Positions 10,667 through 18,980 of a DNA stretch of 64,000 nt are shown here, one piece after another (positions within the stretch are counted from its first letter, which is position 1; every line of letters begins with the position of its first letter). Under the pieces are notes generated by a model. The model had not been told where the DNA came from and did no database searches. It saw only the letters and a list, made by a program, of their open reading frames with translations. Position numbers and translations under genes: made by a program. This DNA is from Mesobacillus maritimus. Lineage in GTDB: Bacteria > Bacillota > Bacilli > Bacillales > Cytobacillaceae. The stretch is taken from contig NZ_JACWFH010000012.1 of the NCBI RefSeq assembly GCF_019749255.1, positions 1-64,000 of the forward strand, written 5' to 3'.

Positions 10667-10703
10667 GGGACAAAGGGACAGGTCCCTTGTCCCAGGGACC
10701 TGT
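10667..10703. repeat. GGGACA palindrome family, copy 2
   Basis: Starts one base after the DUF4956 stop codon: GGGACAAAGGGACAGG then TCCCTTGTCCC, extended by AGGGACCTGTC. It probably also works as that gene's transcription end. Confidence 0.8.
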
Positions 10704-10750
10704 CTTCACCTTTTTAGAATCACAACGCATAGGTAACCGAACCAAACCAC

Positions 10751-11746
10751 TTACCGATTCAAAAACTCTGCTACGGCCGCTGCCACTTCAAAACGGTCTT
10801 TTCCGGTTAAGGAAATAATCTTATCTGCTTGCAAACCACTAGTTGAACCGCCAACCACATACAATTCTTTGGCAACCTTGCCGTTTGGCAGTGCCGCTCT
10901 TGTATAAATTGGTGCTTTTAAACTGGCGGCTAACAGTTCAGCTGACGCAAAATCTGGATAACTACCTATCACAATTGCCTTATCCAACAAAGCCGATCCT
11001 CCGTTAGATTGTGTTGGCGTTGGCTTAGCAGGCACTGGTTTCGGCACTGGGGTTGGTGCCGGTTTTGCTGGCGCTGGTTTCGGCGTTGGCGTTGGTGCCG
11101 GTTTTGCTGGCGCCGGTTTCGGCGTTGGGATTGGTGCCGGTTTTGCTGGTGCTGGTTTCGGCGTTGGCGTTGGTGCCGGTTTTGCTGGCGCTGGTTTAGC
11201 TACTTCCTTTTTTCTCAAACCATATGATTTGACCACCCCATTTACATGCCCCTGAGCAATCTTATTAATAATGGAACTCATTTTAAGCTTCGCAGCATCG
11301 CCTGAGTTGTCTATGAACAAGTTTTCCGTTAAAATTGCATCCATTCTACTTTCACGTAGCATATGAAAGTCAGCAGTTTTCTTTCCACGATCACGCACAC
11401 CATCTAATTCCTTCATTACTTCCGCATGGAGGATATCTTGGTTTCTTTTGGTCATCCCACCAATGCCGGGAAAAATAAATGTCTCAAATCCATTTCCTCC
11501 TCCAGCGTTGATGTGTACCGATATCAGGTAGTCAGCATTCCAATTATTCGCCATATCTGTCCGTTGCCGAAGAGACAACGGTTTGTCTGTTTCACGACTT
11601 AACTTCACTTGGACATTTTCATATGTTAGCAACAGTTGTTGCATCCTTTTTGCAATCTGCAACGTCAAATTCTTTTCCTGTAGCCCATTCCCCACAGCAC
11701 CTGAATCTGTACCGCCGTGGCCAGGGTCAATAAAAATTTTCACCAT
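10751..11746 (-). CDS. N-acetylmuramoyl-L-alanine amidase with CWB2 repeat
   Basis: 331 residues. Residues 1-175 are an Amidase_3 domain: zinc ligands in IDPGHGG (His 9), the Glu of LQEKNLTL, the His of LISVHINAG, and the catalytic Glu of LTENLFIDN. Residues about 180-240 are a proline-rich linker with four or five copies of KPAPAKPAPTPTP. Residues about 245-331 match one CWB2 wall-binding repeat (KAIVIGSYPDFASAELLAA, later LTGKDRFEVAAAVAEFL), not a SPOR domain. No signal peptide is visible, as in some spore-mother-cell lysis amidases (CwlC type), so export may occur on lysis. Cleaves the lactyl-peptide link of peptidoglycan. Confidence 0.88.
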   Translation of the reverse strand: MVKIFIDPGHGGTDSGAVGNGLQEKNLTLQIAKRMQQLLLTYENVQVKLSRETDKPLSLRQRTDMANNWNADYLISVHINAGGGNGFETFIFPGIGGMTKRNQDILHAEVMKELDGVRDRGKKTADFHMLRESRMDAILTENLFIDNSGDAAKLKMSSIINKIAQGHVNGVVKSYGLRKKEVAKPAPAKPAPTPTPKPAPAKPAPIPTPKPAPAKPAPTPTPKPAPAKPAPTPVPKPVPAKPTPTQSNGGSALLDKAIVIGSYPDFASAELLAASLKAPIYTRAALPNGKVAKELYVVGGSTSGLQADKIISLTGKDRFEVAAAVAEFLNR

Positions 11747-12035
11747 ATTAGCATCGACTCCTTCTATCTCATACCTATGTAGGAGGAAAGATGACGTCGT
11801 GGGCTTTTAAATGAAAACCAACAATTACCACTTTAGCAAGCCGTGATAAACCGACACAGGATATCTCACTTTTATACCTGCAGAAGAGAGATGAAGTTGG
11901 GACGCTATCCTGGCTCAGTCGGAATATGATACCTTCCTCATAAGCAACTGTGTTTCTATTAATAGATGAAAGCTTGCTAGAATTAATACATAAACAATGG
12001 ATGAATTGAATATTTCACCATATACTCCCTATTAA

Positions 12036-12079
12036 AAAGAGGTAAACATTCAAGATATAAAAAGAATGTTTACCTCTTT
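12036..12079. terminator. Strong 16-bp hairpin terminator
   Basis: Arms AAAGAGGTAAACATTC and GAATGTTTACCTCTTT are perfectly complementary around a 12-base loop, with A and T flanks on both sides. It serves the minus-strand gene ending at 12118. The rest of 11747-12117 shows no gene. Confidence 0.75.
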
Positions 12080-12117
12080 CTTCTATATATCATATTATCG
12101 TTTCATCACTAGCTTGT

Positions 12118-13806
12118 TCAGCATTCACTAATTAGTTCCCCATTTAAAGCGGATATATAGAATTCAACCCCCGATGGACCATAATACTGTCCATTCTCAT
12201 TGTTTATATATGGATTGGTTTCTTTCTCTTGTTCCTTCTCATGGTTCAGCCCATCTTGATCAAAGTCTTCTTCATGATCAAGGATCCCATTGTTATTTGT
12301 ATCGGAAATTAATGGATTTAACTTAATATGCTTTTGTTTCTCTTTCTCTTCTTCACTTATGTTATCACCACTGTCAGAGACAAAGTGTTTCCAATCATAT
12401 TCCATGCATTCTAAAGTAAATAGGAAACTAATTTCAGAATGAAAGACGATTTCAAAATGGTCACTTAACCCATCTCCATCAGTATCCGCTTTGTAAGGGT
12501 TTGTTTTAAACTTATGAATCTCTAATTGATTGGGTACACCATCGTTGTCCCAATCATGGTTGATAGACTTATTTCGAACGATTGGAGTATCTCCTTTAGA
12601 AAGGTTTATACTTTTTGAATATTTCTCTGATGATTGGGGGTTATTTTCTGATGAGCTTCCTTCTCCAGTTGTCGGAACTTCTTCATTCGGTCCTTCTTCT
12701 CCAGATGTTCCTGGAGCTTCCTCATTTAACCCTTCTTTTCCAGGTGCAGCTGGAACTTCCTCCTTCGGTCCTTCATCCTCGGGCCGTTCTGGGCTCTCTT
12801 TACCCGGAATATCTTCGTCATCATCGTTTTTGTTGTAATGAGCAAAGAAATTTAGATCAATAATACTTTCTAACGACGATTGCAAATCAGAATCATTGTT
12901 TTGATTAACCCGAACTTTGTTTAAGATTGATAGAGAACCCCAATCAAAAGTGCGAGAATACTTTTGTTCTTTTTCGACCTCATTATGGTCAACCACCAGT
13001 TCTTCCTCAAAGGAATCTACTTCTTCATCATTGACCATGATAGATTGAAAAATTCTCACCACAAAATGCGTTACTTCCTTAATAACCTTTAACCCATTTG
13101 AAGTTGCTGCTGTTACCCTTCCCTCTTCCTCTTCTGTTTGATCATAATCCGCTTGTACTTCCACACTTTGGTTTTGCTGGACCGTAGCTTGTCCTGAAGT
13201 TTCAGATTGATGACTCTGCCGAACGTGAATTGTTGAGTCTTGACTAGAATCATTTGAGTCTCCTATTTTATCGGTCCGATTTTCTTGTTCTGTATGTATT
13301 TCTGCTTCTACCGTTTGCTCAAGATAATCAGTCTTATGTTCTGTGCTAAAAGATTGATTTTGGTCTGTCACAATCTTTGTATGCTGACTTTGAGCTTTCT
13401 TCTGCTCAACCTTCAACAACTGATTGGATTCTACCGTTACGTTCTGTTCCTGTTCTGCCTCTACCTGGTCAACATCTGATACTGTTTGCCCTTGTTCTAC
13501 AGCCAATTCAATGGATTGCTCTTGTTTAATTGGGTGATTATCCTTATTTTCTTGAGACCATTCTTCATTACCATCATACACATGCTGTTCGTCCTCACCT
13601 GTGACGTCTTGATTTTGAACAATATAATCTGTATGATTACCTGTTTCCATCTTCTGATCTTGGCCAATCGCAACGTTACCAATCTGACCCTCTTCCTGAT
13701 TTTCAACGTCTATTGCGCTCGAAGTCTGAGCCAGAACAGAATTAGAAAAACCTCCATAAAACAAAAGCTGAACCATCAACATCACAATGAATATTTGCCT
13801 AAACAC
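12118..13806 (-). CDS. Large secreted Q-rich, acidic protein with calcium-type repeats
   Basis: 562 residues. GTG start with AGGGGATGG upstream; signal peptide to residue 26 (LLFYGGFSNSVLAQ). Residues about 27-230 are rich in Q, E and D with Q-x-Q dyads (IGQDQK, IVQNQDV, KQEQS, EQGQT, DQNQSF) like the neighbouring curlin-like proteins but more acidic. Residues about 340-395 are a degenerate PEEEG/PGKEG linker. Residues about 410-545 contain thrombospondin-3/EF-hand-like calcium motifs: DWDNDGVPNQLE, DTDGDGLSD, DTNNNGILDHEED, DQDGLNHE. It ends at Cys with no wall-sorting signal. A surface or matrix protein, perhaps a partner of the repeat protein at 6639; function unknown. Confidence 0.75.
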   Translation of the reverse strand: MFRQIFIVMLMVQLLFYGGFSNSVLAQTSSAIDVENQEEGQIGNVAIGQDQKMETGNHTDYIVQNQDVTGEDEQHVYDGNEEWSQENKDNHPIKQEQSIELAVEQGQTVSDVDQVEAEQEQNVTVESNQLLKVEQKKAQSQHTKIVTDQNQSFSTEHKTDYLEQTVEAEIHTEQENRTDKIGDSNDSSQDSTIHVRQSHQSETSGQATVQQNQSVEVQADYDQTEEEEGRVTAATSNGLKVIKEVTHFVVRIFQSIMVNDEEVDSFEEELVVDHNEVEKEQKYSRTFDWGSLSILNKVRVNQNNDSDLQSSLESIIDLNFFAHYNKNDDDEDIPGKESPERPEDEGPKEEVPAAPGKEGLNEEAPGTSGEEGPNEEVPTTGEGSSSENNPQSSEKYSKSINLSKGDTPIVRNKSINHDWDNDGVPNQLEIHKFKTNPYKADTDGDGLSDHFEIVFHSEISFLFTLECMEYDWKHFVSDSGDNISEEEKEKQKHIKLNPLISDTNNNGILDHEEDFDQDGLNHEKEQEKETNPYINNENGQYYGPSGVEFYISALNGELISEC

Positions 13807-13921
13807 TCACTACACCATCCCCTATACGCTGCAAAATTAATCAATTTTACAACAATCATACAACCAATTTTTGTTGAAACGATAAGGTTCATCTATTCTT
13901 TACAATAAAATTACAAAGCAC

Positions 13922-13948
13922 GGGACAAGGTGCCTGTCCCCTTGTCCC
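13922..13948. repeat. GGGACA palindrome family, copy 3 (perfect)
   Basis: Perfect 9-bp arms GGGACAAGG and CCTTGTCCC around the loop TGCCTGTCC. Reference copy for the family. Confidence 0.9.
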
Positions 13949-14007
13949 CGTACTAATAGGCCTCCTTTAAACATATCTTTTTTGTAAAAAGGCTATGAAG
14001 GGGTGGA

Positions 14008-15420
14008 ATGGGATTGATGAACGTTAGGGTTCGGTTGCGGCCAGTTGTGAGTAGGCTTAATTTGCCTACTGTGATCAAAACAGCCTTTCTTCCGGGTGAT
14101 TCGATTGAAAGCATATTTGTCGCTACACAGGTGGGGGAAATTTTCTACATACGAAACGGAAGTGTAAGAACGTTTGTTGATCTTTCCTCGCGGATTATTA
14201 AATTAGGTGCTTCAGGCGGCTATGATGAACGGGGGTTGCTGGGGCTTGCGTTTCATCCTAAATTTTATTCAAATGGTCTATTTTATCTTCATTATTCTGT
14301 AGCTGGAACACAAGGTCCTGGTGCACTTTCTGATGGTTTTGAACCGAACCCGTGTGATCCTGATACGTTAAACCTACATTGGCAAAATCGAGAAAGGGAC
14401 TTTGATCATATTGATACTGTAGAAGAATGGACGATTCAAAGAAATGGCCAACCGCAAAAGCGCCGGGCACTTCTTAACTTGAGACGCCCGTTTTCAAACC
14501 ATAACGGGGTCAATAGCTTAACCTTCTCACCTGAGACAGGAAAACTAGTGTTAACGACCGGAGATGGTGGTTCTGGCTTTGATCCCTTTAACCTAGCTCA
14601 GAATGATGTAGAGATTGCCGGTAAAATCATTGAAATCGATGTTAACAACTACCCCTCCGACCTTCAAACACCGGTTGTGACACGTTTTAATGAACTTCCC
14701 ATTCCTATCCAGGAAACGCTCTCTGTTATGGTCAAAGGAGTTCGCAACATCCCTGGTATTTCCTATCAAAGGTTTCATCAGCAGTATAGAAAATATGTTG
14801 GCAATGTTGGTCAGGAGTTGGTCGAGTCCATTTTTTCATTTAGAACTTATAAACCGCTACTGGTTACTCAGCTTGTTCAAGCGGCTGCAATGAATGTTCA
14901 TTCCGACCAAAGTGGATTGATCAACCTTGGGTGGCGAGGATGGGAAGGTGATTTACCAACTGCTCTGGTAAGAGGTTGCAGTGAAACCTCAGATTTAGAT
15001 GAGAAAACAATGGTTTTTTACAATGAAGCAATCTCTCTTTCCGGAAGTCGTCTTCACCCTTTAACCAGTTATTTTCATAAGGATCCTAGATCGGATAAGT
15101 TTGCTGGAACTGCTCTGACCGGAGTGCAAGCCTATAGCGGGAATAGCATTTCTGCTCTTAGCGGAAAACTTGTGTTTACCGATCTTGCTCGGAAAGATGC
15201 TCACCCTCAGCGAGGGGCTTTGGCATTTACCACCATAAGAGCTGATGGCAGACCAAACGATTATCGAGTAATCCAAACCGATTATGATTATGGAACTAAA
15301 TCTGCCTATTATGTTAGCTTGGGAGCGAATCAACATCAAACAAGGCTATTTTTAGGGGTCTATGAATCAATGAGAGTAACAGATTCCTACAAAGGTACAG
15401 TTTTTGAGATTGTTCCCTGA
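14008..15420 (+). CDS. Soluble PQQ-type sugar (glucose/sorbosone) dehydrogenase-like protein
   Basis: 470 residues of six-bladed beta-propeller type. Family marks are DERGLLGLAFHPKF near residue 75, a catalytic-base-like SNHNGVNSLTFSP near residue 165, and LTTGDGGSGFDPFNLAQN near residue 180, a calcium-binding-type loop. No signal peptide is evident, which is unusual for an enzyme class that acts outside the cell. PQQ-dependent activity is not proven, because Bacillaceae rarely make PQQ. AGGGG precedes the ATG; an alternative start is 14017. Monocistronic as far as seen. Confidence 0.78.
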   Translation: MGLMNVRVRLRPVVSRLNLPTVIKTAFLPGDSIESIFVATQVGEIFYIRNGSVRTFVDLSSRIIKLGASGGYDERGLLGLAFHPKFYSNGLFYLHYSVAGTQGPGALSDGFEPNPCDPDTLNLHWQNRERDFDHIDTVEEWTIQRNGQPQKRRALLNLRRPFSNHNGVNSLTFSPETGKLVLTTGDGGSGFDPFNLAQNDVEIAGKIIEIDVNNYPSDLQTPVVTRFNELPIPIQETLSVMVKGVRNIPGISYQRFHQQYRKYVGNVGQELVESIFSFRTYKPLLVTQLVQAAAMNVHSDQSGLINLGWRGWEGDLPTALVRGCSETSDLDEKTMVFYNEAISLSGSRLHPLTSYFHKDPRSDKFAGTALTGVQAYSGNSISALSGKLVFTDLARKDAHPQRGALAFTTIRADGRPNDYRVIQTDYDYGTKSAYYVSLGANQHQTRLFLGVYESMRVTDSYKGTVFEIVP

Positions 15421-15461
15421 AATATTATCAGTAAGTCCAGTTTTTTTACTCGGCCGATTCC

Positions 15462-16013
15462 TTATGCGAAAATGGACTTTAATTTTATAAAAAAGAATAA
15501 TCCTATCTCTACCCAAATCCAACTATAAAAAAAGGAAAATAAAAAGATCCCAACTGAAGCTCGGAAGGAAAAGGATCCAGATAATACTGGACCAAGAACG
15601 GGATAATGGAATAGATAGAGCAGACTCATTATCCCAACCGTTAAAAAGCTGGCTCCCGTCACAATAATGCTTGATTTTTTATTAAAAAGGGAAAAAGCCG
15701 CGCCGATTCCAATCCCTAACAGCCCTGTTGTAAAAGGAAAAATAAATAATTCACTTGGAACCAGAATCAGAAGCAATAAGGTGGTAAGAGAGTAAGACAA
15801 CACTCCCATCCGTAAGGCAAACATTGCGCCAATAAGAATTGGCAGAGTGGCAAATGGGCTAATCATATAGCCGATTCCCGGTAAAAAGCCACCTGCTGCT
15901 TGAAGAATAGTAGCCATACATGCGAGAAAGGCGCAGGTAACAAGCCTCCTCCCTTTTGAATGTTTACAAAAAGCGAATTGTACAGATCGGATATCATCTG
16001 GAATTGCGTTCAC
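15462..16013 (-). CDS. Small integral membrane protein of unknown function
   Basis: 183 residues with about five to six hydrophobic helices (LVTCAFLACMATILQAAGGF, PFATLPILIGAMFALRMGVL, a LLLLILVPSELFIFPFTTGL stretch, and so on). The general look, with conserved Gly/Pro in the first helices, resembles ECF-type S components or related YybS/DUF2232-like membrane proteins, but I cannot assign a family. The start is set at GTG 16013 because GAGGTGG lies 5 bases upstream; a longer frame to 16049 lacks a ribosome site. Convergent with the dehydrogenase-like gene. Confidence 0.65.
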   Translation of the reverse strand: MNAIPDDIRSVQFAFCKHSKGRRLVTCAFLACMATILQAAGGFLPGIGYMISPFATLPILIGAMFALRMGVLSYSLTTLLLLILVPSELFIFPFTTGLLGIGIGAAFSLFNKKSSIIVTGASFLTVGIMSLLYLFHYPVLGPVLSGSFSFRASVGIFLFSFFYSWIWVEIGLFFFIKLKSIFA

Positions 16014-16154
16014 ATAGCCCACCTCATTTAAATAAATCGATTGATACAATATATGGCAGGTTTGTTAGAAGCGGGATAGTCATAAATTGAGGGAGTTGTG
16101 CCTTGTACCAGTTCTTCAAGGACTTAGGGACAAAACGCCCAAACAATTCTTTAG

Positions 16155-16292
16155 GAATTAGCTCATTTTAGATGTGAATCTTTCAAACTTGTACTCTCCA
16201 CACTCTTGCTAGGGATTTTTCTTGGTTGTAGTAGTAGTCATAAGCACCTAACTAAGTTACCAATTACCCTCTATTGTCCTTCATTGAGATGA
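16155..16292 (+). pseudogene. Remnant of a small lipoprotein gene
   Basis: In one forward frame, 16182-16238 reads FKLVLSTLLLGIFLGCSSS, a textbook lipobox signal (LGC). A stop lies upstream at about 16154, and no ATG, GTG or TTG initiator with a ribosome site is present. The frame ends at 16292 inside an intrinsic terminator. It looks like a decayed lipoprotein gene that kept its terminator. The rest of 16050-16517 has no other gene. Confidence 0.35.
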
Positions 16293-16305
16293 TGAAGGTT
16301 TTTTT
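16278..16305 (+). terminator. Orphan forward-strand intrinsic terminator
   Basis: Stem CCTTCAT/ATGAAGG followed by seven Ts. No intact forward gene lies upstream, so it marks either the lipoprotein remnant or an unrecognised short transcript. Confidence 0.65.
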
Positions 16306-16394
16306 ATTGGTACCTCCCTTCAATTAAAACTATTTTAGAGCAGAGCAATACAGTGTCTGACTTTTCCTAGGAACTTGAGATCAAAAAAAATTCT

Positions 16395-16421
16395 GGGACA
16401 TGGTGCCTGTCCCCTTGTCCC
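16395..16421. repeat. GGGACA palindrome family, copy 4
   Basis: GGGACATGG, loop TGCCTGTCC, CCTTGTCCC: one mismatch in the left arm. Confidence 0.88.
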
Positions 16422-16458
16422 ACCTCCTTCTCCCCTCTATACTAGAGGAAGCGGTGAA

Positions 16459-16473
16459 CGGAAAGCGTTTTCT
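16459..16473 (+). promoter_or_regulatory. cre-like site upstream of the binding-protein/kinase operon
   Basis: CGGAAAGCGTTTTCT matches the CcpA site consensus except in the first two positions. It lies about 45 bases before the sensor-associated binding-protein gene, so catabolite repression is plausible. Confidence 0.5.
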
Positions 16474-16517
16474 GCCAAGACCCTTATGGAACACATACAT
16501 CGAAGGAGATTTTTCTG

Positions 16518-17540
16518 ATGAAGTCACGAAAGCACTTTTATAACTTGAGCCATCGAACTCTTGTCCCTCAAGGGGCCCTTGTCCCTTCCCTCATCATCGT
16601 TTTGTTTATTTCTGTGATTCTGACTTTCTATTTCTTTAAAGAGACGATTCATATTGAGACACCTATGAACGGAAAGGGTGTGGCGAGCGAGGGAGATAAG
16701 CATTTTGTTCTGATCATACAAGAGTTAGAAAATCCTTATTTGCAGGAACTTTATGCAGGTGCAAAGGCTGCGGCTGGGGAGAAGGATGTGACAATTGAGT
16801 TCTGGGGTACAGCACAAACGAATGTGGATGATCATATTAAGCTAATTGAAATGGCTATCGCTTCGAAGGTGGATGGAATTTTAACGCAAGGTCTCACTCA
16901 CGAGTTTGAGCCTGTTATTAATAAAGCTGTGGAAAGTGGGATACCGGTTATCTATGTGGATTCTGATATAGAGAATAATGATAAGCGTACTTATGTTGGT
17001 ACCGACAATTACCAGGCTGGTTATGAGATGGGGGTAACCGTGCTTGAGGAAACCTCTGGTAAAACAAAGGTTGGAATTTTGAACGGAAATTTAATTAATA
17101 GCAATTTAGAAGAACGAGTACAAGGCTTCCTTGATGCCATAGGGACAGAAGATCGAATGCAAGTGGTCGCGATTGAAAGTTCCAATTTAAGTAAAATTCA
17201 GGGAGCTGAAAAAACGTATCGTATGTTGAAGAGCCACCCGGATATTTCCATCATGTTTGGGACTAGCGCATTAGATAGCTTTGGCATTGTTGAGGGGATT
17301 AAAAAAGCGAACCACGCCTCAGAGGTACGAGTTTACGCATTTGATGTCCTTGAAGAAACGATTGATCTATTAAAAACAGGGGAAATTCATTCTGCTCTTA
17401 AGCAGGAACCCTACCAAATGGGATACACAGGTGTAAATTTACTGCTGGACACTATTCAAGGGAAAGAAATTGAGGACAATATTTATACTCCAATAAGCAT
17501 TTTAACGAAAGAAGATGTTGAGAATGAAACCGTTTCCTAA
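16518..17540 (+). CDS. araP: Membrane-anchored sugar-binding protein of a three-component sensor (AraP-like)
   Basis: 340 residues. One N-terminal membrane helix (LVPSLIIVLFISVILTFYFF, residues about 21-40) without a lipobox or cleavage site anchors a periplasmic-binding type I domain. Typical marks are LIIQELENPYLQELYAGAKA-like start, ASKVDGILTQG, YVGTDNYQAGYEMG and the hinge AFDVLEETIDLLKTGEI. It overlaps the kinase gene start and precedes a YesM/YesN-type pair. In Geobacillus stearothermophilus the same arrangement, AraPST, senses arabinose and drives the araEGH importer; here the same six-gene order is present. The symbol is inferred from that synteny; the ligand is not proven. Confidence 0.8.
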   Translation: MKSRKHFYNLSHRTLVPQGALVPSLIIVLFISVILTFYFFKETIHIETPMNGKGVASEGDKHFVLIIQELENPYLQELYAGAKAAAGEKDVTIEFWGTAQTNVDDHIKLIEMAIASKVDGILTQGLTHEFEPVINKAVESGIPVIYVDSDIENNDKRTYVGTDNYQAGYEMGVTVLEETSGKTKVGILNGNLINSNLEERVQGFLDAIGTEDRMQVVAIESSNLSKIQGAEKTYRMLKSHPDISIMFGTSALDSFGIVEGIKKANHASEVRVYAFDVLEETIDLLKTGEIHSALKQEPYQMGYTGVNLLLDTIQGKEIEDNIYTPISILTKEDVENETVS

Positions 17541-18978
17541 CCTATCCATTTCCGTCAGAACGAAATTCATCTTCTTTTTCATTATCTTATTTTTAATCAT
17601 GATTAGCTTTTCCTTGTTTGTCGTTTACAATAACAATCAAACCATCCAGCAATATACAACCATTCAGGAACGCTTTTTTTTGCTAAACGATGTTTCGCAA
17701 AAGTCTGCACAAACGTATGAAGCGATGGAAACCTTTTTGATCAGGCAGCTTCCAACCGATTTAGACCAATACCAAGCTAGCCGTAAAGAACTTAACACTG
17801 CAAAGAGCAGATTAGAAACGAACTTTCAAAATGAACTCAACTTTATCGAAACGAAAAATTACCAAAATATCATTGATAGCTTTATAGAAGAAAGTGATTC
17901 TGCTGTCTATTCTTTATTAGAGGGGGACATCGAAGCTTATTCTGCAAGCCAAAAAGAAGCCTTCATGCTAATTGGTTTTATTCAGGATCAGACCTTAACT
18001 CTATTAAATGAAGACCTATCGATGTTTCAGACTTATTATAATGCGATTAACAAAAGAAATGACTATGTGCAGCTTACCTTGGTGTTTATGACGATTGCCG
18101 CGTTGTCTTTTGGTTTAATCATCACTTATTTGTTCAGTCAAAATATTACTCGTCCCATTTATCGATTAACACATGCTGCTCGAGAAGTAGCTCGGGGAAA
18201 ATTAGACGGCCCCACCCTTCCTGAATCAAACGATGAGATTGGCTTTTTATCGAAAACCTTTAATAAAATGCGCCGAGATTTAGAACATAATGTACGTCAA
18301 CTAAAGGAAAAGTCAGAACAAGAAAAACTTTTGAAAGAAATGGAATTGAAAAGTCTACAAAGTCAAATCAACCCTCATTTCTTATTTAATACGCTGAATA
18401 CCATTTCAAAGTATGCCCTGATTCATGGGTCAGAACAAATCTATAAACTTATTAACTCAATTTCAAAATTACTACGATATAATCTTGGATCAATGGACAA
18501 ACCTGTCACTCTAGCAGACGAGATTAGTGTGGTTCAAGAGTACTTTTACATTCAAAAAACAAGGTTCCAGGACCGAGTGGATTTTGTTGTAAACGTTTCC
18601 GATGAATGCTTATCTCTAAAGCTACCGATTCTTACCCTACAACCTTTGGTAGAAAATGCGTTTATTCACGGAATTGAACCGTATGAGCAAAAAGGAGTGA
18701 TCGAAATCGAAGGGTACGCACGTGAGGATAATGTTGTGTTGAAAATAAGGGACAATGGAATTGGAATGGATCCTGAAACCAACCGTATGCTTTTAGATAA
18801 ATCTACGAGTACGTCACGGTCAACTGGGCATTCCACAGGTTTAGGAGTGAAAAATGTATTTAGACGATTAGAATTATTTTATCAATCAAAAGAACGAATT
18901 TCCATTGAATCGGAGATTGGAAGAGGGACCACCATTGAGTTAGTATTTCCTAAAAATTTTACGTTGGAGGTTGACTAA
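17515..18978 (+). CDS. araS: Sensor histidine kinase, YesM/LytS-type (AraS-like)
   Basis: 487 residues. Two membrane helices (about 17-38 and 187-208) bracket an extracellular loop; a HAMP linker follows (about 209-262). The His-kinase core has INPHFLFNTLNTISKYA near residue 285 with the phosphoacceptor His, then HATPase boxes LVENAFIHGI, IRDNGIGM and GLGVKNVFRRLEL. The gene overlaps the 3' end of the binding-protein gene by up to 26 bases, showing translational coupling; an alternative start is ATG 17524. The bound sugar signal presumably passes from the AraP-like protein to this kinase. Confidence 0.88.
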   Translation: MLRMKPFPNLSISVRTKFIFFFIILFLIMISFSLFVVYNNNQTIQQYTTIQERFFLLNDVSQKSAQTYEAMETFLIRQLPTDLDQYQASRKELNTAKSRLETNFQNELNFIETKNYQNIIDSFIEESDSAVYSLLEGDIEAYSASQKEAFMLIGFIQDQTLTLLNEDLSMFQTYYNAINKRNDYVQLTLVFMTIAALSFGLIITYLFSQNITRPIYRLTHAAREVARGKLDGPTLPESNDEIGFLSKTFNKMRRDLEHNVRQLKEKSEQEKLLKEMELKSLQSQINPHFLFNTLNTISKYALIHGSEQIYKLINSISKLLRYNLGSMDKPVTLADEISVVQEYFYIQKTRFQDRVDFVVNVSDECLSLKLPILTLQPLVENAFIHGIEPYEQKGVIEIEGYAREDNVVLKIRDNGIGMDPETNRMLLDKSTSTSRSTGHSTGLGVKNVFRRLELFYQSKERISIESEIGRGTTIELVFPKNFTLEVD

Positions 18979-18980
18979 CC

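Noticed and set aside
11009-11227. Trp/Arg/Cys-rich forward protein
   Set aside because: It is the antisense reading of the amidase's proline-rich KPAPAKPAP linker.
10751-11746. SPOR domain at the amidase C-terminus
   Set aside because: The VIGSYPDFASAELLAASL and LTGKDRFEVAAA segments match CWB2 better than SPOR.
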